A model generated the notes under the pieces. That model was not told where the DNA came from, did no database searches, and was given only the letters and a program-made list of their open reading frames with translations. Of a stretch of 11,162 nucleotides of DNA, positions 1-6,095 are shown in pieces. How positions within the stretch are numbered: position 1 is the first letter of the stretch; each line of letters starts with the position of its first letter. The stretch is from Candidatus Nanohalarchaeota archaeon. GTDB taxonomy: Archaea > EX4484-52 > B79-G9. The stretch is taken from assembly GCA_030635525.1 (NCBI GenBank), contig DAOVYR010000015.1, forward strand, positions 1-11,162, in the 5' to 3' direction. A program made the position numbers and the translations under genes.

Positions 1-2
1 AC

Positions 3-10
3 TATATATA
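3..10 (+). promoter_or_regulatory. TATA-box candidate for the membrane protein gene
   Basis: The sequence tatatata lies 24-31 nt before the ATG at 34, the usual archaeal TATA-to-start-site distance. Nothing resembling a Shine-Dalgarno sequence precedes the ATG, so the transcript is probably leaderless. The BRE side is cut by the window edge. Confidence 0.5.
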
Positions 11-33
11 CCCCATTTGCCAATAATTAACAT

Positions 34-885
34 ATGAAATCTGATTTCAAAAAAGCAACAATTTTGGCACTCAAATATTCCGTTAGTCTCCGAAAATTGC
101 CATATTTTTTCCTGTTTCAGATATTTGCAATGATCCTGATATTGTTTCCACTACTCAATTTAATAGATGCGTGCTACAGCAGCCGAATATTTGAGAATCC
201 TATTCCTGACCCGCAGATGATAGACTTTCTCGTTGAGTCCTTCGGATACTTCTTTTTATCAATTGTATTGGTACTGATTCTTTCCTCGATATTAACGCCA
301 ACATTCATATTCAATTACATGCAATACCGGAACAAAAAGGAAGACTCCCTCAGGTACAGTCTGAATCATGCAAAACCGTACTTTCTGACCGTTTTTGGCG
401 CATTTATAACCATGGCCTTTCTGGTAAATATTGTCGGCGGAATAATTTCGATGATAGTTCAGGTTCTTGGAACCCTCGCATCCTTCCTGATGACATTGGC
501 CTTCGTCTTCGTGATTCAGGATATCATTATAAGGAAAAGCAGTATTTCGGACGGTTTGAGTTCATCTTATGAATGCACAACAAAAAATTTTCCTACAATT
601 GTAACAATGTATCTAGTAACAATACTTTTTTCACTCGTCGTTACCCTGTTATTTGGGATGCCGCTTATCGCTGTTTTATCATATTCAATAGCCCCTCTCT
701 TTGGAATGCTGGGTGCAGAGATGTCCCATAGTGCCTTACTCGCAACATTTGCATCAACAATACAATCCGACATAGAATTATATCTCGTTTCATTCACAAC
801 ACTACTGCTTGGAAGTTCTATAAGCAAACTCTTCAGCATGGCTTTCATAACAGAAATCTACCTTCAGCTAAGAGCAAAAAAATGA
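34..885 (+). CDS. Multi-pass integral membrane protein, family not identified
   Basis: This 283-residue protein is strongly hydrophobic. Membrane segments are visible at about residues 22-44, 73-93, 116-166 (room for two helices), 189-217 and 248-276, giving roughly six passes with short, mostly polar connecting loops. No catalytic motif, metal site or transporter signature is evident. The layout and the closing 'EIYLQLR' resemble archaeal and bacterial six-helix membrane proteins of unknown function (the YciC/DUF4013-like kind), but that is an impression and not an assignment. The ATG is chosen because it sits about 25 nt behind a TATA box, as in other leaderless genes here. It is transcribed toward the minus-strand phosphatase remnant and cupin, and no obvious terminator lies in the 28 nt between. 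Confidence 0.85.
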   Translation: MKSDFKKATILALKYSVSLRKLPYFFLFQIFAMILILFPLLNLIDACYSSRIFENPIPDPQMIDFLVESFGYFFLSIVLVLILSSILTPTFIFNYMQYRNKKEDSLRYSLNHAKPYFLTVFGAFITMAFLVNIVGGIISMIVQVLGTLASFLMTLAFVFVIQDIIIRKSSISDGLSSSYECTTKNFPTIVTMYLVTILFSLVVTLLFGMPLIAVLSYSIAPLFGMLGAEMSHSALLATFASTIQSDIELYLVSFTTLLLGSSISKLFSMAFITEIYLQLRAKK

Positions 886-913
886 TTCATAAGCGCCAAA
901 CCCGCATAAAGGC

Positions 914-1105
914 TCAGGCACCATTCAGTTTTTCATAAGAGACAAGTATTCCTTCTTCAACCACAAATTTACCAACATGCTCGTTGCAGATTTTCAATGA
1001 AAGACACTTATCCTGCTCAATATTCTTAAAATAACCAAGAATCGACTTAATGCATCCAGAATGAGTTACAATAAGCGCTGTTTTATCATTATGCCTTTCT
1101 TCAAA
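914..1105 (-). pseudogene. C-terminal remnant of a histidine phosphatase (phosphoglycerate mutase-like) gene
   Basis: The minus strand reads as about 63 open codons from 1105 to a TGA at 914-916. They begin FEERHNDKTALIVTHSG and continue CIKSILGYF, ending near SYEKLNGA. The 'hydrophobic-V-T-H-S-G-x-I-K-x-I/L-L' segment is the hallmark of the C-terminal half of the histidine phosphatase superfamily, where this His is the second active-site histidine. The N-terminal RHG motif and the rest of the domain are missing, and no start codon precedes the fragment. It is in the same frame as the cupin and begins immediately after the cupin's TAA (1106-1108). The upstream DNA is fully used by an intact cupin, so this looks like the leftover 3' end of a gene displaced or deleted by a rearrangement. 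No function is expected. Confidence 0.6.
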
Positions 1106-1456
1106 TTACATCTCTTTAATGCTTCTGATATCTTCAATAATCTTAGTGATATCCCCGCTTGCCTTCCAGAAAGTGATTGATGCTTCATCAAATGGATTTG
1201 TATGCAGATGATATTTTTCCGCATGTATATCCAAAGAATCACCTTCATTCAAAATTACTTCTTTAATGCTGCCATCATCCTCAACAAGTTTCATCACGCA
1301 CTTACCCTTTATCTGGAACAAAGATTCTAACACAGGACGATTATGCCTTGATAATTCCTGTTTAGGATTAAGTTCCAATGTCCCGACACTTAAATTCCTG
1401 TCAGAAAAAGCAATCATGATCTGCCCTTGTGGTATATTGTACAATTCAAAACTCAT
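1106..1456 (-). CDS. Small single-domain cupin protein
   Basis: The 116-residue protein is essentially one cupin beta-barrel. The first cupin motif is visible as H38-N-R-P-V-L-E44 followed by G51 (the usual HxH is reduced to one His). The second motif covers residues 71-87, EGDSLDIHAEKYHLHTN, with H78, H83, H85 and N87 as possible metal ligands. Many such barrels bind a divalent metal and act as small-molecule-binding or enzymatic domains, but the substrate cannot be told. The residues after about 90 (FWKASGDITKIIEDIR) form a short helical tail. The ATG at 1454-1456 sits about 28 nt behind a TATA-like tract (1478-1490, read on the minus strand) without a Shine-Dalgarno sequence, so it is probably leaderless. 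It is divergent from the Dabb gene, with 64 nt between starts. A histidine phosphatase remnant follows in frame after its stop. Confidence 0.85.
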   Translation of the reverse strand: MSFELYNIPQGQIMIAFSDRNLSVGTLELNPKQELSRHNRPVLESLFQIKGKCVMKLVEDDGSIKEVILNEGDSLDIHAEKYHLHTNPFDEASITFWKASGDITKIIEDIRSIKEM

Positions 1457-1477
1457 ATTAATTTAGAACACAGAAGA

Positions 1478-1490
1478 CTTTAAATAAATT
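1478..1490. promoter_or_regulatory. Shared AT-rich promoter between the cupin and Dabb genes
   Basis: The tract ctttaaataaatt lies between two divergent genes. Read on the minus strand it is a TATA-like box about 28 nt before the cupin ATG. Read on the plus strand it lies about 37 nt before the Dabb ATG, whose mRNA would then have a short leader with the Shine-Dalgarno-like aggtga at 1510-1515. Divergent co-control is plausible but is inferred from spacing only. Confidence 0.4.
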
Positions 1491-1520
1491 TCTGCCATTA
1501 AGAACACATAGGTGAAATAA

Positions 1521-1805
1521 ATGATAAGACATATACTCTTACTTAAATTCAGGGAAAACACTTCTGCTGAAGCAATAGACCGGATTATGGATAAGTTTTC
1601 AGACTGTGAAGAAAAATTAACAGGTCTTACATCAATAGAATATGGGAAAAATATAAGTTCTAAGGAGCACTTAAGTAAGGGGTTTACGCATGGCGTAATT
1701 ATGACTTTTAAAACAAAAGACGATATAATAGCATATAATCATCTCAGGGAACACAAAGAAGCCCAGCAACTCCAAAAACCTCATGTTCTGGATGTCTTGG
1801 TATAG
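1521..1805 (+). CDS. Dabb-family (stress-responsive alpha/beta barrel) small protein
   Basis: The 94-residue protein fits the Dabb (stress-responsive A+B barrel) family. It has the N-terminal strand IRHILLLKF with His4, the middle LTGLTSIEYGKNIS (residues 33-46), the conserved GFTHGVIMTF (54-63), Y72 and H78, and the final strand HVLDVLV. Family members are about 95-105 residues, form dimeric ferredoxin-like barrels, and include stress-induced proteins of unclear activity and polyketide-cyclase-like enzymes. An aggtga Shine-Dalgarno-like site ends 5 nt before the ATG. The protein stops just short of the usual extra residues after the last strand, and its TAG is also the first three bases of a perfect 12-bp palindrome arm (1803-1814). 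The stop may therefore have been supplied by insertion of that repeat. Function beyond family membership is not visible. Confidence 0.85.
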   Translation: MIRHILLLKFRENTSAEAIDRIMDKFSDCEEKLTGLTSIEYGKNISSKEHLSKGFTHGVIMTFKTKDDIIAYNHLREHKEAQQLQKPHVLDVLV

Positions 1806-1830
1806 TCAATCGATCAATATCGATTGACTA
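1803..1830. repeat. Perfect 12-bp inverted repeat overlapping the Dabb stop codon
   Basis: The arm tagtcaatcgat (1803-1814) and its exact reverse complement atcgattgacta (1819-1830) enclose a 4-nt loop, caat. The first three bases are the stop codon of the preceding gene. No T-run follows, so it is not a typical intrinsic terminator. The right-hand arm end gattgacta recurs at 1865-1873, so the left arm could pair with either copy. It could be an operator, a mobile-element relic or a 3'-end stabilising structure. Confidence 0.8.
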
Positions 1831-1835
1831 GATGG

Positions 1836-1869
1836 CAATCCAACATAAATGTCAATTATTGTTGGATTG
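1836..1869. repeat. Second hairpin, 10-bp stem, sharing the gattgacta motif
   Basis: The arm caatccaaca (1836-1845) is exactly complementary to tgttggattg (1860-1869), with a 14-nt loop that itself contains gtcaat. Downstream is the T-rich stretch ctatatttgatattgaatttt, so on the plus strand it could contribute to termination of the Dabb transcript. Together with the hairpin at 1803-1830 it forms a cluster of four GTCAAT/ATTGAC half-sites (1805, 1824, 1851, 1866). Confidence 0.7.
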
Positions 1870-1960
1870 ACTATATTTGATATTGAATTTTGATAACATA
1901 GAGAGATGCTACTCGTGAGTCATATTTGCCCGCTGAGTAAAATCGCATGAAACACAAACT

Positions 1961-2009
1961 ATATAAAATTAAACTATGAATAAAGTATGCAATAGTCTGG
2001 TACTATTGC
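1961..2009 (+). promoter_or_regulatory. Upstream TATA-like box and palindromic operator candidate before the thermosome
   Basis: A TATA-like atataaaatt lies at 1961-1970. The palindrome gcaatagt (1989-1996), ctggt, actattgc (2002-2009) is a perfect 8-bp inverted repeat with a 5-nt centre. It falls where transcription from the 1961 box would start (a repressor-like position), or 25-45 nt upstream of the nearer TATA candidate at about 2033 (an activator-like position). Archaeal chaperonin genes are commonly heat-regulated by proteins binding near the promoter. The palindrome does not match any heat-shock operator I can name with confidence. Confidence 0.45.
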
Positions 2010-2031
2010 GTTCTTAAAAAAACAAGACACA

Positions 2032-2070
2032 AATTTAAACAAAAAAGACATTTATTCACTAAAAGGAGGA
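2032..2070 (+). promoter_or_regulatory. Proximal TATA candidate and Shine-Dalgarno site of the thermosome gene
   Basis: The tract aatttaaac (2032-2040) could be the TATA box, giving a transcript start near 2060. The strong Shine-Dalgarno sequence aaaggagga (2062-2070) precedes the ATG at 2080 by 10 nt counted from the GGAGG. An in-frame TTG at 2071 directly abuts the Shine-Dalgarno sequence and is too close to be used, which decides the start in favour of 2080. Confidence 0.55.
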
Positions 2071-2079
2071 TTGATTAAC

Positions 2080-3726
2080 ATGAATGGACAAGGACAACAG
2101 CCTATCTTCATATTACCGGAAGGTGCACTAAGAGACACAGGCAAAACCGCACAGCGCACAAACATCGCAGCTGCAAAAGCAGTAGCAGACGCTGTGAGAA
2201 CAACACTAGGCCCGAAAGGCATGGACAAAATGCTGACAGACAGTTTGGGTGACGTTGTAATAACAAACGATGGAGTAACCATCCTTGAAGAGATGGAAAT
2301 ACAGCACCCTGCAGCAAAAATGATTGTAGAGGTAGCAAAGACAATGGACGACGAAGTAGGCGACGGGACAACAACAGCAACAGTAGTTGCAGGAAGCCTG
2401 CTAAAAGAAGCAGAGACACTTCTTGACCAGAACATCCACCCGATAATGATAGCACGCGGATATCGTCTTGCAAAAGAAAAAGCACTGGACGTCCTGAACA
2501 AGATAGCAACAACAGTAACAATAAAAGACAAAAAGACTCTCCAGCAGATAGCAATGACCGCGATGACCGGCAAAGGCGCAGAAGCAGCAAAAGACTACCT
2601 TGCAAAAATCGCAGTTGATGCAGTAGTCTCAGTAGCAGACGAAGACAACAACAAAATAACCGTAGACCTCGACAACGTAAAGATCGAGAAAAAAGCAGGC
2701 GCATCAACAGACCAGACCGAACTCGTAAAAGGCCTTTTGATTGACAAAGAGCGCGTCCATTCAGGCATGCCCACAACCATCAAAAGCGCAAAAATCGCCC
2801 TTGTAGACGCAGCACTTGAAATCAAGGAATCAGAAACAGATGCGCAAATAAGAATTACCGACCCAAGCCAGATGCAGGCATTTGTCGAGCAGGAAGAGAA
2901 GATCCTCAAAGAGATGGTAGACAAGATAGTAAAAAGCGGCGCAACCGTACTATTCTGCCAGAAAGGAATAGACGACCTCGCACAGCACTACCTCTCAAAA
3001 GCAGGCATCTACGCAGCGCGCAGGGTAAAGAAATCCGACATGGAAGCACTTGCACGCGCAACAGGCGCACGCCTGGTGACAAACCTCGACGACCTAAGCT
3101 CAGACGACTTCGGCTACGCAGGTATCGTAGAAGAGAAAAAGGTGGCAGGCGACGAGATGACATTCATAAGAGAATGCAAAGACCCAAAAGCAGTATCTCT
3201 TCTCGTCCGCGGCGGAACTGAGCATGTGGTAGATGAAGTAGAGCGCGCAATGAAAGACGCAGTAGGCGGAATAGCAGCGACCCTTGAAGTAGGCAAATTT
3301 GTCGCAGGCGGAGGCTCACCGGAAGCAGAAGTTGCAAAAGAGCTAAGAGCATACGCAAATAAAGTAGGCGGCAGGGAACAGCTCGCAATAAACGCATTCG
3401 CAAACGCACTTGAAGTCATCCCAAGGACACTTGCAGAAAACGCAGGTCTTGACCCGATAGACATACTCGTTGAGCTTCGCGCACAGCACGAGAAAAAAAA
3501 CATCAACGCCGGCGTCAACGTCTTCACAGGCAAAGTAGAAGACATGCTAAAACAAAGCGTAGTTGAGCCATTAAAAATCAAGACCCAGGCAATATCATCC
3601 GCAGCCGAATCCGCAGAGATGATACTAAGAATCGACGACGTAATAACCGCATCCAAAATATCCGGTGGCGGCATGCCTCCAGGCGGCGGAATGCCAGACA
3701 TGGGCGGAATGGGCGGCATGATGTAA
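2080..3726 (+). CDS. thsA: Thermosome subunit (group II chaperonin, archaeal Hsp60/CCT family)
   Basis: The 548-residue product is a full-length archaeal chaperonin subunit, which assembles into a double-ring ATP-driven protein-folding chamber in the cytosol with a built-in lid. Visible signatures are LGPKGMDKM (about 43-51), NDGVTIL (63-69) and GDGTTTA (94-100, the ATPase loop with its catalytic Asp), the apical-domain middle, [14 protein letters not shown] in the second half of the equatorial domain, [15 protein letters not shown], and the Gly/Met-rich tail [20 protein letters not shown] typical of thermosomes. The length matches the family (about 540-560). The start is set by the AGGAGG site, which removes three residues from the longest possible frame. 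It is transcribed alone: palindromes lie upstream and a terminator-like hairpin downstream. Whether it is an alpha or beta subunit cannot be decided, so the symbol is only the generic choice. Confidence 0.97.
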   Translation: MNGQGQQPIFILPEGALRDTGKTAQRTNIAAAKAVADAVRTTLGPKGMDKMLTDSLGDVVITNDGVTILEEMEIQHPAAKMIVEVAKTMDDEVGDGTTTATVVAGSLLKEAETLLDQNIHPIMIARGYRLAKEKALDVLNKIATTVTIKDKKTLQQIAMTAMTGKGAEAAKDYLAKIAVDAVVSVADEDNNKITVDLDNVKIEKKAGASTDQTELVKGLLIDKERVHSGMPTTIKSAKIALVDAALEIKESETDAQIRITDPSQMQAFVEQEEKILKEMVDKIVKSGATVLFCQKGIDDLAQHYLSKAGIYAARRVKKSDMEALARATGARLVTNLDDLSSDDFGYAGIVEEKKVAGDEMTFIRECKDPKAVSLLVRGGTEHVVDEVERAMKDAVGGIAATLEVGKFVAGGGSPEAEVAKELRAYANKVGGREQLAINAFANALEVIPRTLAENAGLDPIDILVELRAQHEKKNINAGVNVFTGKVEDMLKQSVVEPLKIKTQAISSAAESAEMILRIDDVITASKISGGGMPPGGGMPDMGGMGGMM

Positions 3727-3750
3727 GTTTGCTTTAATTGTTTGGAAGTG

Positions 3751-3785
3751 TGGCGCAATCGCGCCATTCTTTATTTCTTTTTCTT
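3751..3785 (+). terminator. Hairpin plus T-rich tract after the thermosome gene
   Basis: A 6-bp GC-rich stem tggcgc (3751-3756) / gcgcca (3761-3766) with loop aatc is followed by the T-rich tttattctttatt-like run through about 3785. It begins 25 nt after the stop codon. This is the shape of an intrinsic terminator, and T-rich tracts are the main archaeal termination signal. The minus-strand gene ending at 3900 converges on it. Confidence 0.7.
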
Positions 3786-3899
3786 ATTCCTGTTTATTCT
3801 TTGTATGCTATATTATGTAGACAAAAGTATGCTTTACATCTGAAATAGCGCATAAAGTAGAGTTAATAGGCGCTAAACTCAATCGAGAAAGAGGGTTAA

Positions 3900-4550
3900 T
3901 TAGTAATGGGGGCAATTTAAATCAAAAACAGTAACCTCTAAAACGTATGGATTAAAAATTGCTCTTATTTCATCATTTTTTGTAAACAGAATAGAATTTT
4001 TATTTTTTATGTTTCCGCCAGTTTGAGCAAATAAAATTAATAGACCATCTAATCGTTCATTACAAAGATTAGTCTTTCTAATAAATTTATCATCCCAATT
4101 AAATTGAGTAAAATTGTGCTGGATAAAATCTATATAAATAATACCTAGAAATTTATGTTTTGTATGATCTACTTCTTTCTTACAAATATCAGACAATGTA
4201 TAATTAATCTTTTCAATAAAAGCATTCTCATTTTTAAGATTTATTGCAAAATTAGCTTCTACAATTCTTTCATTAATTTCTGTATTGATTGACTTTACTT
4301 CAAAGATTAAATTGTGAGTAGGTATTATAAAGTCTGCTTTCTTCACATCCTTATCCTCATTTATTTTTACTATCCTTCCTAATTTCGACATAAAATCCTT
4401 TGCACTTTTTTCACTTTGATTCAAACCAGAAATTGAATTTGCAGGATTTCTATGAAATTTATCATATCTATTAATTTCAGAAGTATTATCACCGTAAAAT
4501 AAATCACATAAATCGTTCATGCTTTTTGGAGGTACATACTTTTTAGCCAT
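3900..4550 (-). CDS. Putative PD-(D/E)XK-type nuclease domain protein
   Basis: I do not recognise the family of this 216-residue, Lys/Asn/Ile-rich protein. The stretch KADFIIPTHNLIFEVKSI holds D73, E84 and K86, that is D-x10-E-x-K, with the Asp and the ExK on predicted adjacent strands. This is the metal-binding core expected of PD-(D/E)XK (restriction-endonuclease-like) folds. It is followed by a helical stretch (91-125) and then the strand KFLGIIYIDF (132-142), also consistent with that fold. No DNA-binding domain, signal peptide or membrane segment is seen. A TATA-like tttatata on the minus strand (4579-4586) lies about 30 nt before the ATG with no Shine-Dalgarno sequence, so it is probably leaderless. 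Its coding sequence is far more AT-rich than the thermosome's, as is that of the divergent gene at 4776, which suggests transfer of both. A role in cutting nucleic acid is inference from one motif. Confidence 0.7.
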   Translation of the reverse strand: MAKKYVPPKSMNDLCDLFYGDNTSEINRYDKFHRNPANSISGLNQSEKSAKDFMSKLGRIVKINEDKDVKKADFIIPTHNLIFEVKSINTEINERIVEANFAINLKNENAFIEKINYTLSDICKKEVDHTKHKFLGIIYIDFIQHNFTQFNWDDKFIRKTNLCNERLDGLLILFAQTGGNIKNKNSILFTKNDEIRAIFNPYVLEVTVFDLNCPHY

Positions 4551-4578
4551 TAATTAACATGTAGAAACAGGACATATA

Positions 4579-4586
4579 TATATAAA
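4579..4586 (-). promoter_or_regulatory. TATA-box candidate for the putative nuclease gene
   Basis: On the minus strand the tract reads tttatata, within a longer alternating AT run (4575-4586), about 30 nt before the ATG at 4550. The intervening sequence has no Shine-Dalgarno site. Confidence 0.45.
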
Positions 4587-4742
4587 TTGAGCCCTTGATT
4601 GGTGCTGTAGTATAACTATTAATGCTCTGTGCTCTTGCCATCGTTTTTATGGTGTGCACATAATTTGGATAAAACAACATCCGTGGCCTGTTTGGGTCAT
4701 GACATATGCAACCGCACCAGGATAGTTTTCCTTTTCGAAACA

Positions 4743-4749
4743 TTTATAA
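4743..4749 (+). promoter_or_regulatory. TATA-box candidate for the zinc-ribbon membrane protein gene
   Basis: The sequence tttataa lies 27-33 nt before the ATG at 4776. There is no Shine-Dalgarno sequence before that ATG, so the gene appears leaderless. Confidence 0.45.
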
Positions 4750-4775
4750 CTTTCTTCCTTTAGATATTTCATAAT

Positions 4776-5654
4776 ATGGAAATTAGTGAATTTTGCATAA
4801 AAACAAGATGGTGGTTTCTAATAGGAAGTTTCATAATCTTTCTATTCATATCAGATTTATCCTTTTTTGGATTAATTATGTTGGTATTAGGTATAATTGG
4901 TTTTGTAAATCATTCTTCAACAAATAGAACCAATTACTCATTACCTGCAGGATTTGATTATCCAGACAAAGTGAAAAAAGATGATTTTATCAAATGTCCT
5001 GTATGTCAAAAAGGAAAAATCAAACAAGATAATGAAAAACAAAACATTAAAAATTGCGATAATTGTAATGCTCAATTTAAAAAAACAAACGATTCTTCAT
5101 TCAAATTATCAATAAAAAATTGTGAAGAATATAAGGATTATCAATACGCTAATTGTGACTTTTCTATATCTGAATGGAATACAATTGCTTTAACAGGCAA
5201 AACTCTGAGGGAAAATACTTTAGAACAATTTAGAAAAGGCGATGTTCCAAATATATCAGATCAGAAAGTAAATTCTCCTGTGACTTTAAAATCTAATGAA
5301 CATTTTGTTTGGGGAGAACAAAGTCAATTACATGAACCCAGAGCTGTAAGAAACTATGGTGGTGGTTCAATAAGAGTTGCTAAAGGTGTAAGGATCCACA
5401 TGGGACAAGCAGAATCTCACCACGAAATGAGGCATATTGATAATGGTTTTTTAACACTCACGAATAAAAGATTAATTTTCTCTGGTGGACAAAGAAGTTC
5501 AAATATAGATATTAGAAAAATTATGAATATTACTATTCATACTGATGGTTTTAAAGTAAATATTGAGAATAGACAGAAACCACAATTTTTCTCTACAAAT
5601 GATTCAGAATTTTGGAATGCACTATTAACGGGAACTATGAAACATATTAACTAA
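4776..5654 (+). CDS. Membrane protein with zinc ribbon and C-terminal PH-like domain, function unknown
   Basis: The 292-residue protein has three parts. Residues 12-44 form a hydrophobic hairpin of two membrane helices. Residues 74-97 hold two Cys pairs, CPVC and CDNC, as in a zinc ribbon, and a third pair (C116, C127) follows. Residues about 170-290 resemble the PH/GRAM-like domain of many prokaryotic proteins: L-x-x-N-E-H-F-V-W, then VRNYGGGSIRVAKGVRIHMG, then the typical strand DNGFLTLTNKRLIFSGGQRS, then HTDGFKVNIENRQKPQFF and a last helix with Trp280. That domain probably faces the cytosol and binds lipid or protein, and no catalytic residues are apparent. The gene is AT-rich and diverges from the putative nuclease with 225 nt between starts, so the two may be an acquired pair. 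Likely leaderless. The family assignment is from pattern memory only. Confidence 0.8.
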   Translation: MEISEFCIKTRWWFLIGSFIIFLFISDLSFFGLIMLVLGIIGFVNHSSTNRTNYSLPAGFDYPDKVKKDDFIKCPVCQKGKIKQDNEKQNIKNCDNCNAQFKKTNDSSFKLSIKNCEEYKDYQYANCDFSISEWNTIALTGKTLRENTLEQFRKGDVPNISDQKVNSPVTLKSNEHFVWGEQSQLHEPRAVRNYGGGSIRVAKGVRIHMGQAESHHEMRHIDNGFLTLTNKRLIFSGGQRSSNIDIRKIMNITIHTDGFKVNIENRQKPQFFSTNDSEFWNALLTGTMKHIN

Positions 5655-5740
5655 CGAAAAACGACCCTTTATTCTTGTTCTTAATGTATCACTTTACTCT
5701 TTCAATAGAACGCTCTTGAAAATAATTCTTCGGGATTTTT

Positions 5741-5754
5741 TGCCTTCGCAGGCA
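5741..5754. repeat. Small stable hairpin
   Basis: The arms tgcct (5741-5745) and aggca (5750-5754) enclose the loop tcgc. It abuts the left arm of the long inverted repeat at 5755 and follows a run of T residues (5736-5741), so on the minus strand it would be a hairpin followed by an A-to-U-type tract. It may be a terminator for minus-strand transcripts or part of a larger fold. Confidence 0.4.
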
Positions 5755-5889
5755 GTGTCACAATTATTTCAAAAATCATAAAATACCTGCGATACATGCT
5801 GTTTCATGAAGTTTTGTCATTTTTATCGCAAATTCTTATAATCGAATGCCTGTGCTCGTATCGTCAATTTGTAGACTGAATTGTGACAC
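5755..5889. repeat. Long-range perfect 11-bp inverted repeat with nested stems
   Basis: The arm gtgtcacaatt (5755-5765) is exactly repeated in inverted orientation as aattgtgacac (5879-5889), bounding 135 bp. Inside, tgcgata (5788-5794) pairs with tatcgca (5824-5830), and cgatac (5790-5795) could instead pair with gtatcg (5858-5863). No convincing gene lies within. It lies 100 nt beyond the AT-rich two-gene island. It could be a structured RNA, the ends of a small non-autonomous mobile element, or an excision scar. Confidence 0.5.
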
Positions 5890-5930
5890 AACCCGTTTGA
5901 TTGCAACTTCGTTTAAGCCCCAGACGGTAA

Positions 5931-6062
5931 ATCCAAAAAAACACAAAAGCGCAAAAAACACACCCCCACACAACCCCCCACAAAAATTATACCAAAAGGT
6001 ATTATACCAAAAAGTATAATTTACCACAAAATACCCCAAATACCCCCCAAATCACCAAAAAA
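5931..6062. other. Gene-free, G-poor A/C-rich tract with four C-runs
   Basis: In 132 nt only five G residues occur on the plus strand. C-runs lie at 5963-5967, 5974-5979, 6034-6037 and 6043-6048, in two pairs flanking the symmetric AT array at 5984-6022. On the minus strand these are G-runs of 4-6, so a quadruplex there is conceivable, although the middle gap is 54 nt. The tract is the upstream region of the regulator gene at 6096. Apart from the array and promoter, nothing else is visible between 5890 and 6060. Confidence 0.5.
5984..6022. promoter_or_regulatory. Symmetric operator-like array upstream of the winged-helix regulator gene
   Basis: The outer arms aaattatac (5984-5992) and gtataattt (6014-6022) are perfect inverted repeats. 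At their centre sits the odd palindrome ggtat-t-atacc (5998-6008). The sequence attataccaaaa also occurs twice in direct orientation (5986-5997 and 6001-6012, period 15). It ends about 42 nt before the TATA box of the 6096 gene. Multiple symmetric half-sites just upstream of a gene encoding a DNA-binding protein suggest autoregulation, which is inference. Confidence 0.5.
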
Positions 6063-6063
6063 C

Positions 6064-6071
6064 CTATAAAA
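6064..6071 (+). promoter_or_regulatory. TATA-box candidate for the membrane-anchored regulator
   Basis: The sequence ctataaaa lies 25-32 nt before the ATG at 6096, with no Shine-Dalgarno sequence between, so the mRNA is probably leaderless. Confidence 0.55.
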
Positions 6072-6095
6072 TCATAGGACCCAGAATATAATTAT

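Noticed and set aside
2108..2776. Long open frames on the minus strand of the thermosome gene, including one of 222 codons
   Set aside because: They are antisense shadows with Leu/Arg/Ser-rich, low-complexity composition. The plus-strand gene is unmistakable.
3846..3875. 6-bp inverted repeat tagcgc/gcgcta with an 18-nt loop near the end of the putative nuclease gene
   Set aside because: The stem is too short and the loop too long to support a terminator call. No T-rich tract follows on the minus strand.
4543..4743. 66-codon minus-strand frame upstream of the putative nuclease
   Set aside because: It covers the probable promoters of both divergent genes, overlaps the nuclease start and has no recognisable domain, so it is probably chance.
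5690..5890. A tRNA or other known structured RNA in the gap after 5654
   Set aside because: No cloverleaf with acceptor, anticodon and T-arm consensus could be formed. Only the inverted repeats already listed are supported.
5836..6039. 67-codon minus-strand frame in the gene-free stretch before 6096
   Set aside because: Its N-terminal half is the low-complexity translation of the G/T-rich strand of the A/C tract. It crosses the symmetric array and has no family resemblance.
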